In this document: piece after piece, positions 16,550 to 25,384 of the stretch | Layout of the letters: every line of letters begins with the position of its first letter | How positions within the stretch are numbered: position 1 is the first letter of the stretch | Origin: Bacteroidota bacterium | GTDB lineage: Bacteria; Bacteroidota; Bacteroidia; Chitinophagales; Chitinophagaceae | Direction of reading: 5' to 3' | NCBI GenBank assembly: GCA_018267515.1 | Contig: JAFDYJ010000009.1 | Location: 51,347 to 115,346, forward strand | Length of the DNA: 64,000 bases | Position numbers and translations under genes: made by a program | Notes under the pieces: generated by a model | Databases searched by the model: none | Seen by the model: only the letters and a program-made list of their open reading frames with translations | What the model was told of the DNA's origin: nothing

Positions 16550-18657
16550 TAATCTACCTTCATCACAAAAGCCCCTCTTTCCGATACATCATAATAAGGG
16601 ATTTTCAAAGAATCGCAATCTTTCTTCCATAGTATAATTTTCCATTGGGGTACCGAGCCGTCAAATACCATTTGTTTTATTTCAAATGATTTTGAAAGAT
16701 TGGTGATATTTATTTTAGGATTTTTGGAGATGATTAATAAATCTACCGTCGGCTTCTTTTCAGTTTCAGAAAAATTTACGGATGAATTAATGAGCAGGAT
16801 CTTTTTTGAATCCCAGTCAAAGTAATTATTTCCCCCGCTTGTATTATTCAATTCAGAATTAACGGGGATTCTGTTCAGAATCCTGGATGGCTTTAAATGA
16901 AAATTTCTTAAGAAATCGTCTCTCAGCAGATCGCTGTCCCCTTTAAAAAGATAGTTTCTTCCTTTTAGTAAATCAATTGCCTGTCTTTGAGGAATGTTAT
17001 ACACTATTATTTTTTGCTGGCGATTAGCTTCAATAAATGAATAAGAACGAATGAGTAAAAATCCGGCTAAACCGAGTAATGCGATTTTAAACCCCATCTT
17101 ATTTTTATCGAGCAACCAAAATCCTGTTCCGGCAGCAAGGATATACAGCAAAATAGTTTGAACAATATTAATCTGTAAACCATCCCATAAAGAAAAGGGA
17201 AGCTGTTCAATTTTTTCAATATAAGAATTCATAATTCCTATCAACCAGGATAAAATTTTACCAACCCATAATACAGCAAAAGGAATGAAGAAAACAGCAC
17301 AAAGTAAAATTTCTCCAAGCAGAATGATACTGGAAAGAGGAACTGCGATAAAATTGGTCAACATGAAATAATTGGGAAATTGATGGAAATGAAAAATACT
17401 TAATGGCACGGTGAGTACCTGCGCTGCAATACTCACTGCATTTAATTTCCAAATAAAGTCGAGTATTTTATTCCGGATATAAAACCAATTATAAATGGGC
17501 CGCATGAAAATAACAATGCTCAAAACCGCCGCATACGAAAGCTGAAACCCGACATCCCAAAGCCAATAAGGATTATAACAAAGTAAAATAAAAGCTGAGG
17601 CTGCTAATGTATTATATATTGATGCTTTCCGGGAAAGGCTTTCTCCGATTACAATGGCGGTGAACATTACTGCAGAACGTACTACAGATGCCTGTGCACC
17701 GGCAAGCAAGCTGAAAAACCACAAACCTGCAATGATGATGAGCGGACGTAGCCAGCGAACTTTCCTTTTTTGCTGTAGCGGTTTTAAAAGTAAAGAAAGC
17801 AGCCAATAGATTAATGCGAGGTGCATTCCTGATATGGCAATGATATGAACTACGCCGGTGTTGGTATAAGACTGTACTAAATTCTGATCCAGGTCGTCTT
17901 TATACCCAATCAATAATGCTTCTGCGAGCCCCTGTTCTTTTTCGCCCGGTATAAAATTGCGGATGATATGAATAACTTTTTCTCTTACAGAAAATAAAAA
18001 TGTATTCAGCCGGGTTTCATTTTTAGTTTTAAGTAGTTCAAATTCTCCCGGCTTCAGGAAAACCTGGTGAGTGATACCCTGGAATAAAGCATAACGTTTA
18101 TAATCAAACCCTCCGGGATTACCTGAATTTTTTATTTCCTGCAACGATTTTGTGAAAATGATTTGTGACCCGTAATTCAACTGACTCAAAATGGAGTCTG
18201 TGTGTTCATCGCTAACTTCCTTTTTAAAATAAAGAATAATTTTCCCATGTACCGGAATTTTCTTTTCATTTTCTAAAATGAAGTTTACAGTTGCATTTGC
18301 TTTAAACGATTTAGTTTTTTCAACAAGGGGTTCTTCCATTGTCGCTACTAATCCCACATTTGCGTGATAATTATTTCCAAACCAGTTTTCATCATGACGT
18401 ATATCTCTATGCCAGATCAACAATGCACCTAATGATAAAAAAAGAGTTGTTGCAAAAATTCCACTGAGGAATATCAGTTTGTAACGTTTGAAATAAGGAA
18501 TGAAAAAGAAAGTGACAAACCCAATAAAGCTGAGCCCAAGTACATACCAGCATGACAAAACCGGGAGCTGCCCATACCATTGCAGGATAATGCCTGCCAT
18601 CAATGGGAGTAGCAGTCGGAGGAAAGGTGACTTTTTCCAGATTGGAATGGAATACAT
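16549..18657 (-). CDS. comEC: ComEC/Rec2-type DNA uptake channel
   Basis: 702 residues, typical of Bacteroidota ComEC. A DUF4131 N-terminal region with three membrane segments (about 10-80) and an OB-like soluble part precede the Competence domain, which carries the signature HIIAISGMHLALIYW near residue 273 and about eight more membrane segments. The C-terminal ~170 residues are soluble but lack an obvious HxHxDH metallo-beta-lactamase motif. ComEC moves one DNA strand across the inner membrane in natural transformation. With comF, radA and ssb nearby, competence is plausible. The ATG at 18657 precedes the first membrane helix directly. Confidence 0.93.
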   Translation of the reverse strand: MYSIPIWKKSPFLRLLLPLMAGIILQWYGQLPVLSCWYVLGLSFIGFVTFFFIPYFKRYKLIFLSGIFATTLFLSLGALLIWHRDIRHDENWFGNNYHANVGLVATMEEPLVEKTKSFKANATVNFILENEKKIPVHGKIILYFKKEVSDEHTDSILSQLNYGSQIIFTKSLQEIKNSGNPGGFDYKRYALFQGITHQVFLKPGEFELLKTKNETRLNTFLFSVREKVIHIIRNFIPGEKEQGLAEALLIGYKDDLDQNLVQSYTNTGVVHIIAISGMHLALIYWLLSLLLKPLQQKRKVRWLRPLIIIAGLWFFSLLAGAQASVVRSAVMFTAIVIGESLSRKASIYNTLAASAFILLCYNPYWLWDVGFQLSYAAVLSIVIFMRPIYNWFYIRNKILDFIWKLNAVSIAAQVLTVPLSIFHFHQFPNYFMLTNFIAVPLSSIILLGEILLCAVFFIPFAVLWVGKILSWLIGIMNSYIEKIEQLPFSLWDGLQINIVQTILLYILAAGTGFWLLDKNKMGFKIALLGLAGFLLIRSYSFIEANRQQKIIVYNIPQRQAIDLLKGRNYLFKGDSDLLRDDFLRNFHLKPSRILNRIPVNSELNNTSGGNNYFDWDSKKILLINSSVNFSETEKKPTVDLLIISKNPKINITNLSKSFEIKQMVFDGSVPQWKIILWKKDCDSLKIPYYDVSERGAFVMKVD

Positions 18658-19002
18658 AGTCGTTTTGAAAGGTAAGTGGAAAACAAAAAAATAGAAATAC
18701 TACTTTACGGGTATTCAATTCCCGGCTAATTTAAACTGAAGACTGCATCGGGTTTCCTGATTTTTAAGAAAAGAACCGGGAATTTATGTCTTTAACAACT
18801 CAGGGGAATCTACAATTTCTAAAGAAAAGAAAAGGTGAAAAAGAAAGGTGATTGAATCAGGCAAAACCGGAATCTAATTCCGGATTTGTCCATTGAATTT
18901 TATTGGCAACTGAATACATGCTTTGAAGATTCTCCTTCTGTAAATCTGCAACGAGGAAAATATGGTTCTCCCTTATAAATTATTGCAAGGATGATTAGTT
19001 AT
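18658..19002. other. Intergenic region between comEC and the HTH regulator gene
   Basis: 345 bp without a supported gene. It must contain the comEC promoter (minus strand) and the 3' end of the HTH transcript. The only clear structure is the 17-bp hairpin at 18867-18883. No repeat unit of the peptide locus reaches into it, so the locus boundary is probably near 19.0 kb. Confidence 0.5.
18867..18883. terminator. Perfect hairpin downstream of the HTH gene
   Basis: CCGGAAT and ATTCCGG form a perfect 7-bp stem around CTA. On the minus strand it is followed by TTTTG, so it could end the HTH transcript about 120 nt after its stop. The T-run is weak. Confidence 0.45.
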
Positions 19003-19215
19003 TTAGCGGGGGGGGGGTAAGTTTCGGAATCGTTCAATTTCTTCATCAGTGCATTTAAATGCTTTCTTTACTTCCGCTAAAGTTTTATCATTTATCTTCC
19101 TCATTTTTTCCATTTTACAATAAGCCGGCTGGCTTACATTCATCAATGATGCCGCCTGCTTTTGTACAAGGCCTTTCCAGGTTCTTAGTAAACGCAGTTT
19201 ATTTCCTGTGAACAT
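19003..19215 (-). CDS. Small XRE-type helix-turn-helix protein
   Basis: 70 residues consisting almost only of a helix-turn-helix domain (about 5-60: GNKLRLLRTWKGLVQKQAAS, MNVSQPAYCKMEKMR), ending NLPPPR. It is probably a DNA-binding regulator. It is transcribed away from the VKOR gene and the 17-bp palindrome at 19324-19340 lies between them, so regulation of the peptide locus is a reasonable inference. The proline codons near the end sit in a run of ten G/C bases (19008-19017), which could slip and change the C-terminal tail. No effector or dimerisation domain is seen. Confidence 0.8.
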   Translation of the reverse strand: MFTGNKLRLLRTWKGLVQKQAASLMNVSQPAYCKMEKMRKINDKTLAEVKKAFKCTDEEIERFRNLPPPR

Positions 19216-19323
19216 AGCATAAGGTTGGTATGATTGATTAGGAGAAAACGAATTTAAGGAGAATATTTTTTATATTCAAAACAAGCTCACATTAAAGCCG
19301 AGTTAAAGAGTGGACTATTCTTT

Positions 19324-19340
19324 GGTTATAAAATATAACC
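19324..19340. promoter_or_regulatory. Perfect 17-bp palindrome, candidate operator
   Basis: GGTTATA AAA TATAACC is a perfect inverted repeat in the divergent region between the HTH gene and the VKOR gene, 65 bp upstream of the VKOR start. Size and symmetry suit a dimeric HTH protein. No binding data can be read from sequence. Confidence 0.5.
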
Positions 19341-19404
19341 ACTTTTTTTATACAGGCTATTATTATTTTCCACAACTTTAGTCTATCAATTACTTTAACC
19401 TTCT

Positions 19405-21066
19405 ATGAACAATCGTTTTGAAAACCTTATTTATCGCTGGCTACGCACAATGAAAATTCCTGTTTCAAAAACATATTTGAAGCAGCAATTACAGTCTCAT
19501 CACGACTATCCTTCTTTAATATCTATTACCGACACATTGGATAATTTTAATATTCCAAACGGAGCTTATGCTGTAGAAAAAGAAAAAATAAATGAAATTC
19601 CCCTTCCCTTCCTGGCGCATAGCGGCATAGGGGGTGGAGAATTTGAATTGGTAACGAATATTGAACAACATATAAAAAAGCATCCTGATTTTATTAAGCA
19701 ATGGGATGGAATTGCCGTGATGGCAGAAAAACCGGAGCGATTGGAAAATAGCGAGAATGAAAAGCAACTTAGTAAAGAAAAAAAAGACAGCAGACTTCAA
19801 TTGTATTTTACCATTATCATTATTACCTTATCCTTCTTTTCATTGTGGAATCATTTTTCCTGGCTGTTCGCAGCGCTATTGTTAACTGCTGTTACCGGCA
19901 CATTCACCGGTGTGTTGATAGTACAGGAAGAATTGGGAATCAGCAATGAATTTACCGAACAGTTATGCGCCGCCGGAAAAAATACGGATTGCCATGCCGT
20001 GATACATTCTAAGGCGGGAAGTTCCCGTGGTTCTAAGTGGATACAATGGCTCAACCCAATAGGTATCGGATTATCGGACGCAACCATTATTTATTTTGGC
20101 TCTTTATTTATACTATTAACCATATCCTTATTCTATGGAGCCATGCCATCCTTTGTATCTGTTTTTTTTCTGCTTGCATCCTTCAGCTTACCGGTCACCT
20201 TGTTTTCCATTTATTACCAATGGAGGATAGTAAAGAAATGGTGTCCCTTGTGTTTAGCCACCGTTGCGATTCTATGGATTCAGTTTGGATTACTTCTCGG
20301 CGCTGAGCCCGGAACTGAGCTTGTCGAAGTGGCGGAGGGTATTTTTGCGGGGTTCTCAGCTACTGCTTTTTTATTTACCCTGTTTATCTTTTTTAGTATA
20401 GCTGCAATATGGCTATTGCTCTTAAAGCCTGCTTTGCAAAACAATAAAGAGCTAAGCGATAAAAATTTTTCTTTAGTGCGATTTAAAAATAACCCGGAAA
20501 TATTTAATGCCTTGTTGCAAACACAAAGAAAAGTGGACACAACTCCTTTTGAAAATGACCTGCAGTTAGGAAATCCTGATGCTGACCTGCAAATTATGGT
20601 TGCCTGTAATCCTTATTGCGGACCCTGTGCTAAAACACATGAGATATTAGACAAACTGCTACGAAAAAATGATATAGGGCTAACTGTTCGGTTTATGATA
20701 AAAACAGACAATAAGGAAGAAAGACGGTTGCTGGCAGTACAATACATTTTACAGTTAGCTAAAAATAAAGCGAGCACTTATTTAAGAAAACTGCTACATG
20801 ACTGGTATGCCGATATGGATTTTGAAAAATTCAGCAGGAAACATCCTTTAGACGAGGATCAAGATGTTGGCGAAACTTTAAAGCAACAAGAGAAGTGGAG
20901 CGAAGAAAGCGAAATAAAATTTACGCCAACCATTTTTATAAACGGGCATGAATTACCAAAACAATTTAAAGCAAATGATTTAAAAATAATGTTTCAGAGT
21001 GTTGAAAGGATAGAAGGCGACCGCCTGGAAAAATATATTGCTGAAAACGAATTCATTCCTGTGTAA
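19405..21066 (+). CDS. C39-like / VKOR / DsbA-like thioredoxin fusion protein (disulfide-forming)
   Basis: 553 residues. Residues 1-110 resemble a C39 peptidase domain but lack its catalytic Cys. Next is a VKOR membrane domain (about 130-345, five or so helices) with cysteine pairs C188/C196 and CPLC at 280-283. A DsbA-like thioredoxin domain (375-553) has CGPC at 405-408 and the cis-Pro loop FTPTIFING. VKOR proteins pass electrons from a thioredoxin partner to quinone, so this one probably oxidises cysteine-rich exported peptides. Residues about 299-312 come from an in-frame palindromic repeat. It starts the peptide locus. Its 3' end is duplicated downstream in broken form. Confidence 0.88.
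   Translation: MNNRFENLIYRWLRTMKIPVSKTYLKQQLQSHHDYPSLISITDTLDNFNIPNGAYAVEKEKINEIPLPFLAHSGIGGGEFELVTNIEQHIKKHPDFIKQWDGIAVMAEKPERLENSENEKQLSKEKKDSRLQLYFTIIIITLSFFSLWNHFSWLFAALLLTAVTGTFTGVLIVQEELGISNEFTEQLCAAGKNTDCHAVIHSKAGSSRGSKWIQWLNPIGIGLSDATIIYFGSLFILLTISLFYGAMPSFVSVFFLLASFSLPVTLFSIYYQWRIVKKWCPLCLATVAILWIQFGLLLGAEPGTELVEVAEGIFAGFSATAFLFTLFIFFSIAAIWLLLLKPALQNNKELSDKNFSLVRFKNNPEIFNALLQTQRKVDTTPFENDLQLGNPDADLQIMVACNPYCGPCAKTHEILDKLLRKNDIGLTVRFMIKTDNKEERRLLAVQYILQLAKNKASTYLRKLLHDWYADMDFEKFSRKHPLDEDQDVGETLKQQEKWSEESEIKFTPTIFINGHELPKQFKANDLKIMFQSVERIEGDRLEKYIAENEFIPV
20301..20340. repeat. In-frame repeat in the VKOR gene
   Basis: The element contains CTGAGCTTGTCGAAGTGGCG, a sequence type common as an intergenic palindrome in Bacteroidota (core CTGAGC-TTGTCGAAG). 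Here it encodes GAEPGTELVEVAEG in a loop after the CPLC-bearing helix. A related element (CCTGAGCCTGCCGAAGG) sits in the intergenic region at 21154-21180. Confidence 0.6.
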
Positions 21067-21274
21067 AGGAATAAAGTTCTTTGTACAAAGTCATTCTGAG
21101 GGAAGAGTTGCGCAGCTCTTACTAAAGAATGGATTCACTTATTACTCCTCTGTCCCGTCCTGAGCCTGCCGAAGGGCGGGATGGGCGGGGGAGGCGTAGG
21201 TGACAGAGTAATAAGTAAAGCAGTAGTAAGTGAAAGTTGAAATCAATTTTCTAAACAATCAAAATTTTTAAAAC
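21067..21274 (+). promoter_or_regulatory. Structured leader region, unit 1
   Basis: 208 bp between the VKOR gene and precursor 1. It contains the 12-bp palindrome CTTTGTACAAAG (21079-21090), a stem AAGAG/CTCTT around TTGCGCAG (21103-21120), and a long hairpin with arms CTTATTACTC (21138-21147) and GAGTAATAAG (21206-21215). A second possible right arm GTAGTAAGTGAA (21223-21234) can pair with TTCACTTATTAC. A REP-like palindrome (21154-21180) fills the loop. The region recurs before precursors 2, 3 and 4. It could be a cis-acting RNA, a processing site or a recombination element. Confidence 0.65.
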
Positions 21275-21484
21275 ATGAAAAAATTTGAAAACCTCGGCAG
21301 AAAGCTGAGTAAAACAGAACAAAAGAAAATTAAAGGTGGATTTGTTAGCCCTCCAAATCTATGTCCGGGTATAATAACTTGTACGGCCGACTATGAGGGA
21401 AAAAAATGCCCTGATATTGATGAAAGAAGTACTGACTGTACTTGCAGAAAAACCAAAGATGGAAGTTATATGTGTAATCCATAA
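21275..21484 (+). CDS. Double-glycine precursor peptide 1
   Basis: 69 residues: a 22-residue leader (MKKFENLGRKLSKTEQ...KGG) and a 47-residue core with six cysteines. The leader is the Bacteroidota natural-product/bacteriocin type with a GG cleavage site, to be cut by the C39 peptidase of the exporter. The core is hydrophilic with spaced cysteines and begins FVSPPNLCPGIITC. No radical-SAM or lanthipeptide enzymes lie nearby, so disulfides rather than thioethers are the likely modification. The gene sits between the structured leader and a strong terminator hairpin and precedes TlpA-like gene 1. Confidence 0.85.
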   Translation: MKKFENLGRKLSKTEQKKIKGGFVSPPNLCPGIITCTADYEGKKCPDIDERSTDCTCRKTKDGSYMCNP

Positions 21485-21520
21485 TTAGGAAAAAGAAAGC
21501 AATTTAAAAAGACATCTTTA

Positions 21521-21564
21521 AAGAAGTGGCGCTTTTTCTACACTTGACTTAGCCACTTCTTTTT
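21521..21564 (+). terminator. Terminator hairpin after precursor 1
   Basis: AAGAAGTGGC and GCCACTTCTT form a perfect 10-bp stem around a 21-nt loop, ending in a T-run. It lies 37 nt after the precursor stop and 29 nt before the TlpA-like gene, so partial termination would make the peptide message more abundant than that of its partner. Confidence 0.8.
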
Positions 21565-21592
21565 AATCAAACCTGAAAATGATTTTCTCGAA

Positions 21593-22834
21593 ATGTGTTT
21601 CAAATTTTTAGGCATATTTACAAAAATAATCAAGGTAATACTACCCTGTTTAATTTGCTTTAATATATATGCCCAGCCCTTTACACTGAATGGAACAATT
21701 AAAGGAAAGGACAGTGGATATGCGGTACTATGGTTCAGGGATATGTATAATAACTCCGAAAAGATTGTTGCAAAAATAAAGTCAGGAACATTTCAATTCA
21801 AAGGGGAGATAGCTGGTTTTGATTACGTGTTATTAGATACTGACACTGCTTCACAATATAATGGGAAAAAATACGCTGTACAGCTATTCATTGAGCCGGG
21901 TACAATAAACATTAAGTGTAATGATGGAGAGCTTGATAAGTCCATAATAACTGGATCAAAATCTCAAAATGAATACGAAAATTTAAAAAAGCAACAACAT
22001 AAAAAAAAGGTTCAATTGATGAACTTATCCATAATCATAGATACTATTGAGAGTCAATTGAAGAATGGCCTAATAAATGCAAAAACGGCAGATAAGGAAA
22101 AGCAATTGATAAGTAAAAAATATCAACCAATTGCCCTTTGGTTACTGAATAATGATATTAATTACATTAAGAGACATCCAGATTCGTATGTAAGCTTGCA
22201 GTTACTTTATTATCGAATCGGTTATATACCCAATGACAGCGTTGATGCATACTATTCCAAATTTTCTGATAAGGTTAAAAACAGTTCATTCGGCTACAGG
22301 TTTAATGATTATTATAAGCGATACCGAAAAGCTATTGGAACGGAATACCCTTTTGATAAAATACTCTTAAATGAAAATGCTCCGGATTTTAAAATCTATA
22401 ACACATCTTCAAAAGACACATTGAATAAAAAAAATTTTCAGGGCAAGGTTTTGATCCTGGAGTTTTGGGGCCTGTATTGCTTTCCCTGTTTAAAAGCCAA
22501 TTCAGATTTACAAGAAATATGGAAGAGCTACAGCAAAGATAAACTTGAGATTATTGCAATTAATGTTAATGACAATAAAGATACAGCTCAAGTGAATGAG
22601 TACATTAAAAAAAATAAGCTCTTTGATTGGATTCATGTTTTTACAAATGCTACTGTATGGCCAGCTACTGGTGGAGTATTCAATGGAAACTTTGATAATT
22701 ATTTTGGCCTCGGTGTGCCCAGGACAATAATAATTGACAAAAAAGGAATACTGGTTTATAAAAACTATGGTTATTCAACAGAAGAAATCCGAAATTTAAA
22801 ATTAATAATTGGGGAAAAGATATATGATGAATAA
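21593..22834 (+). CDS. Exported TlpA-like thioredoxin protein 1 (DUF4369-type N-terminus)
   Basis: 413 residues. A signal peptide (about 1-28, cleavage near IYAQPF) is followed by a beta-rich DUF4369-like domain (30-125), a helical middle, and a C-terminal TlpA/ResA thioredoxin domain (about 260-413) with the active site WGLYCFPC near residue 297. It works in the periplasm as a thiol-disulfide oxidoreductase. It is the partner gene of precursor 1. It may fold or reduce that peptide, or give self-protection; sequence alone does not decide. A diverged VKOR 3' fragment follows it. Confidence 0.85.
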   Translation: MCFKFLGIFTKIIKVILPCLICFNIYAQPFTLNGTIKGKDSGYAVLWFRDMYNNSEKIVAKIKSGTFQFKGEIAGFDYVLLDTDTASQYNGKKYAVQLFIEPGTINIKCNDGELDKSIITGSKSQNEYENLKKQQHKKKVQLMNLSIIIDTIESQLKNGLINAKTADKEKQLISKKYQPIALWLLNNDINYIKRHPDSYVSLQLLYYRIGYIPNDSVDAYYSKFSDKVKNSSFGYRFNDYYKRYRKAIGTEYPFDKILLNENAPDFKIYNTSSKDTLNKKNFQGKVLILEFWGLYCFPCLKANSDLQEIWKSYSKDKLEIIAINVNDNKDTAQVNEYIKKNKLFDWIHVFTNATVWPATGGVFNGNFDNYFGLGVPRTIIIDKKGILVYKNYGYSTEEIRNLKLIIGEKIYDE

Positions 22835-22855
22835 TATCGAGGGTGGTGTAGTTTT

Positions 22856-23044
22856 TTGAAGAAAACTGAAGATTGGAGCGAATCAACCGAAATTAGATTT
22901 ACTCCCACCATTTTTATTAATGAGTATCAGTTACCAGGGGAATACCGGGCATCAGATTTAAACACCATGCTAAGAAATAAGGAACAATCTAATGATTTGA
23001 CAGGGCAACAACATATTGCTGAAAACGAATTCATTCCAGTGTAA
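22856..23044 (+). pseudogene. Broken copy of the VKOR-fusion 3' end
   Basis: An open stretch of 62 codons matching the last ~60 residues of the full VKOR fusion protein, including TPTIFIN and the identical end AENEFIPV. It differs at many residues (for example NEYQLPGEYRASDL against NGHELPKQFKANDL). It therefore derives from a diverged allele rather than a fresh copy of the local gene. There is no CxxC and no membrane part, so it is a remnant. It marks the boundary between unit 1 and unit 2. Confidence 0.8.
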
Positions 23045-23266
23045 AGGAATAAAGTTCTTTGTACAAAGCCCGCCTGGACCGATCATTCGGGCAGGCCATT
23101 CAAAGGTTGAGGATGCGCAGCCTCACTGATGAATGAAATTCGGTGATTACTCCCCTGCCTGTTCTTTTTCCAAAGGGCAGGTAGTGGAGATTTGCCGAAA
23201 GAGTAATCACAAAGGAGTAAGAACCGGATGAGTAAACAAATTTTAAAACTAAAAAACTTTTAAACA
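23045..23266 (+). promoter_or_regulatory. Structured leader region, unit 2 (diverged)
   Basis: It keeps CTTTGTACAAAG (23057-23068). The TGCGCA stem is present with changed but still complementary arms TGAGG/CCTCA (23108-23125). The long hairpin has changed complementary arms GTGATTACTC (23143-23152) and GAGTAATCAC (23201-23210). A REP-like palindrome GCCCG...CGGGC (23068-23092) is also present. Sequence differs from units 1, 3 and 4 while pairing is kept, which supports selection on structure. Confidence 0.65.
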
Positions 23267-23512
23267 ATGAAAAAATTTGAAATGCTAGGCAGAAAGCTTA
23301 GCAAAGAAGAACAAAAAAACATTATTGGAGGCTTTATTGATCCTGGTGGCGGTGGAAGTTGCTGTGCACATTATTCAGAAGCACCTGGAAATGAAATATG
23401 GTGCTGTGGTTTATCCAAAAAGGATGCAATGGACAAAGCCGCATCTTGGCCTGGTGGAGGAAACTGGTGTTGTGATTCATGCCAAGGTCATCCAAGTGAT
23501 GGATGTGCATAA
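23267..23512 (+). CDS. Double-glycine precursor peptide 2
   Basis: 81 residues. The leader MKKFEMLGRKLSKEEQ...IGG is 22 residues. The 59-residue core is glycine-rich with eight cysteines, including three CC pairs (SCC, WCC, WCC) and the segment NWCCDSCQGHPSDGC. The core shares the WCCxSC pattern and a preceding helix-like stretch with precursor 4, so these two probably have a common origin. C39 cleavage after GG is expected. It is followed by its own hairpin and by TlpA-like gene 2. Confidence 0.85.
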   Translation: MKKFEMLGRKLSKEEQKNIIGGFIDPGGGGSCCAHYSEAPGNEIWCCGLSKKDAMDKAASWPGGGNWCCDSCQGHPSDGCA

Positions 23513-23537
23513 CTCGTAAAATTTCGCAATATCCAAA

Positions 23538-23566
23538 CAAGAGTGTCTTTTATTTTGACACTCTTG
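23538..23566 (+). terminator. Terminator-like hairpin after precursor 2
   Basis: CAAGAGTGTC and GACACTCTTG form a perfect 10-bp stem around a 9-nt loop, followed by ATTT. It is unrelated in sequence to the hairpins after the other precursors. Confidence 0.7.
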
Positions 23567-23637
23567 ATTTATCAGAGTTAATGAACAATAAAACGCTTGA
23601 TTTTTGATTCTGAAAAGTAAGAATGAAGATAGAACGA

Positions 23638-23656
23638 TCCTGTACCAGAATCAGGA
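23638..23656 (+). repeat. Short hairpin upstream of TlpA-like gene 2, shared with precursor 5
   Basis: TCCTG and CAGGA flank the loop TACCAGAAT. The same hairpin with a GCCTG/CAGGC stem and loop TACCAGGAT lies at 33507-33527 upstream of precursor 5. It may be a translation or processing element, or a small palindromic repeat. Confidence 0.45.
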
Positions 23657-23711
23657 AGGTATCTATGAATTATCACTATTTTTTTTGCGTAGCGTAAAAA
23701 CACTTTGAAAA

Positions 23712-25160
23712 ATGAAATGCCTTTTTTTTCTTTTGGGAATATTTAGTTATTGCCTTTCGTTCAGCCAGTCAGATACCAGCAGCATTACTGTAACAGACAC
23801 TAAGCCGAATAAAGGGTTTATTGTTTACGCCAATAATACAAGATATGGCGAATCATCATCTATGTTTAGTGTTCGCAGGTCTGAAAAAAGGATTTTAAAC
23901 TTATCAGAGCCTACGATGTTTTATAAGGCAGACTCTTTACATATGCCTTTTCTTTTACTTCCAGGAGAAAATGTATATATAACAGTCAAACATAAATTTT
24001 ACGAAGCAGAGATCAGGAACAACCCTGTTCGTACAAATGATCTCAAACTACTAAGAGAGATTGTTCTTAAGCTCGGGCCAATTTACGGTCCTTATTCCAT
24101 CGAGAATATTTCTAAATCAAATTCTAAATATCGAATGAGTGATATTGCATATTTAAAAGGGATTAAAAAACATTTTAAAGCAGCACTGCTCCACGAAAAA
24201 GAAAGAGATTCTATGCTGTATAATATTTATCTGAAAAGGATAGCTTTTGTAGATTCCTTCAGATCGAAAAATAAAATTTCCTCTTTTTTTGAGACATATA
24301 TCCACCATTATTTTTTTTACTCTTACCTCAATAGTTTGATATTGGGGCTGACTAATGACAATAACAAGATGAATGTATCAGGAGAGCTTCAACGAATGCT
24401 TAGAATCTCCAATAAAGACCAGCATAATGATAGTTTGTTGGTTATAGACAGGTATCGTGGATTTCTGTATAATTATTATCAGTATTTGTATAAACTTGCT
24501 TTAAAGCAAGCTGACAGCCTCAATGTGAAAATTAATATAATAAACAATTATTTCACCGGACCTGCAAAAGACTATTTGTTGTTTATAATAGCTAAAGAAT
24601 CCATCTCGAGTAGTGATTCATTCGAATCATTCTTGGAATATTTCTATTCAAATTGCAGTTCAATGAAGTACATTGAAATAATAAAAAGACAAGCTCTGTT
24701 ATTTGATTTGAGTAATAATGATTTGAGTATGGACGAAATGATTTCTCAATCTTCGAATAAAGTGAATTTAAATGACATATTAAAAGGTTTAAAAGGCAAA
24801 ATAATATACCTGGATTTTTGGGCCAGCTGGTGCATCCCTTGTATGGAAGAGATGCCCTATTCATTATCCTTGCAAAAAAAATATTCTAGAAATGAGGATA
24901 TTATCTTTATTTATATTTCAATGGATAAAGATAGATTCGCCTGGGAGAAAGTAATGAAAAATAATTCTTTTTTGATGAATGAGAAAAACAGTTTTTTATT
25001 TTTAAGGGGTTTTCAATCAGTATTTGCAAAGAAATACAATATTAAATTGATTCCACGGTATATATTAATCGGAAAAGATGGAAGAATTATCAGCTTCGAT
25101 GCACCAAGACCAAGAGATCAAAAACTTGTTTGGTTAATTAATAGGTATATAGACAAATAA
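23712..25160 (+). CDS. Exported TlpA-like thioredoxin protein 2
   Basis: 482 residues. A signal peptide (MKCLFFLLGIFSYCLSFSQS) precedes a variable domain of about 330 residues without a recognised fold. The C-terminal TlpA-like thioredoxin domain has active site WASWCIPC near residue 378 and the cis-Pro region LIPRYILIGKDGRI. It is a periplasmic oxidoreductase paired with precursor 2. The N-terminal part differs strongly from TlpA-like proteins 1 and 3 while the thioredoxin domain is conserved, so the variable part may match the particular peptide. The broken ABC 5' end follows 18 bp downstream. Confidence 0.83.
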   Translation: MKCLFFLLGIFSYCLSFSQSDTSSITVTDTKPNKGFIVYANNTRYGESSSMFSVRRSEKRILNLSEPTMFYKADSLHMPFLLLPGENVYITVKHKFYEAEIRNNPVRTNDLKLLREIVLKLGPIYGPYSIENISKSNSKYRMSDIAYLKGIKKHFKAALLHEKERDSMLYNIYLKRIAFVDSFRSKNKISSFFETYIHHYFFYSYLNSLILGLTNDNNKMNVSGELQRMLRISNKDQHNDSLLVIDRYRGFLYNYYQYLYKLALKQADSLNVKINIINNYFTGPAKDYLLFIIAKESISSSDSFESFLEYFYSNCSSMKYIEIIKRQALLFDLSNNDLSMDEMISQSSNKVNLNDILKGLKGKIIYLDFWASWCIPCMEEMPYSLSLQKKYSRNEDIIFIYISMDKDRFAWEKVMKNNSFLMNEKNSFLFLRGFQSVFAKKYNIKLIPRYILIGKDGRIISFDAPRPRDQKLVWLINRYIDK

Positions 25161-25178
25161 AAGCTCTAGTAATAAATA

Positions 25179-25384
25179 ATGAGTCTTTTTCAATTCTTTA
25201 GACAACCGGATACCATGGACTGCGGCCCCACCTGCCTGCGCATGGTAGCTAAGCAATATGGAAGAAATATTTCCTTACAAACACTCAGGGAAAAAACACA
25301 GATAGGCAAAGAGGGAGTGAATCTTTCAGGTATTAGCATGGCAGAGAAAGTGAGTTGGAAGGTTAAAAATCAAAACTGTAATAC
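25179..25384 (+). pseudogene. Broken 5' end of a C39 ABC exporter gene (copy 1)
   Basis: About 68 codons match the start of the full exporter at 29630: QPDTMDCGPTCLRMVAKQYG and then REKTQIGKEGVN. The catalytic Cys motif is intact but His, Asp, membrane and ATPase parts are missing. The last ~15 residues (MAEKVSWKVKN) look like a diverged C39 continuation. The sequence then joins, out of frame, to the last bases of a VKOR gene. Unlike the full gene (TTG) it begins with ATG. It is a recombination remnant; a short leader-binding product is conceivable but unproven. Confidence 0.82.

Noticed and set aside
21079..21090. CTTTGTACAAAG as a vector-derived recombination core (Gateway attB similarity)
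   Set aside because: Only about ten bases match; it recurs in all four units inside conserved native sequence, so vector origin is very unlikely.
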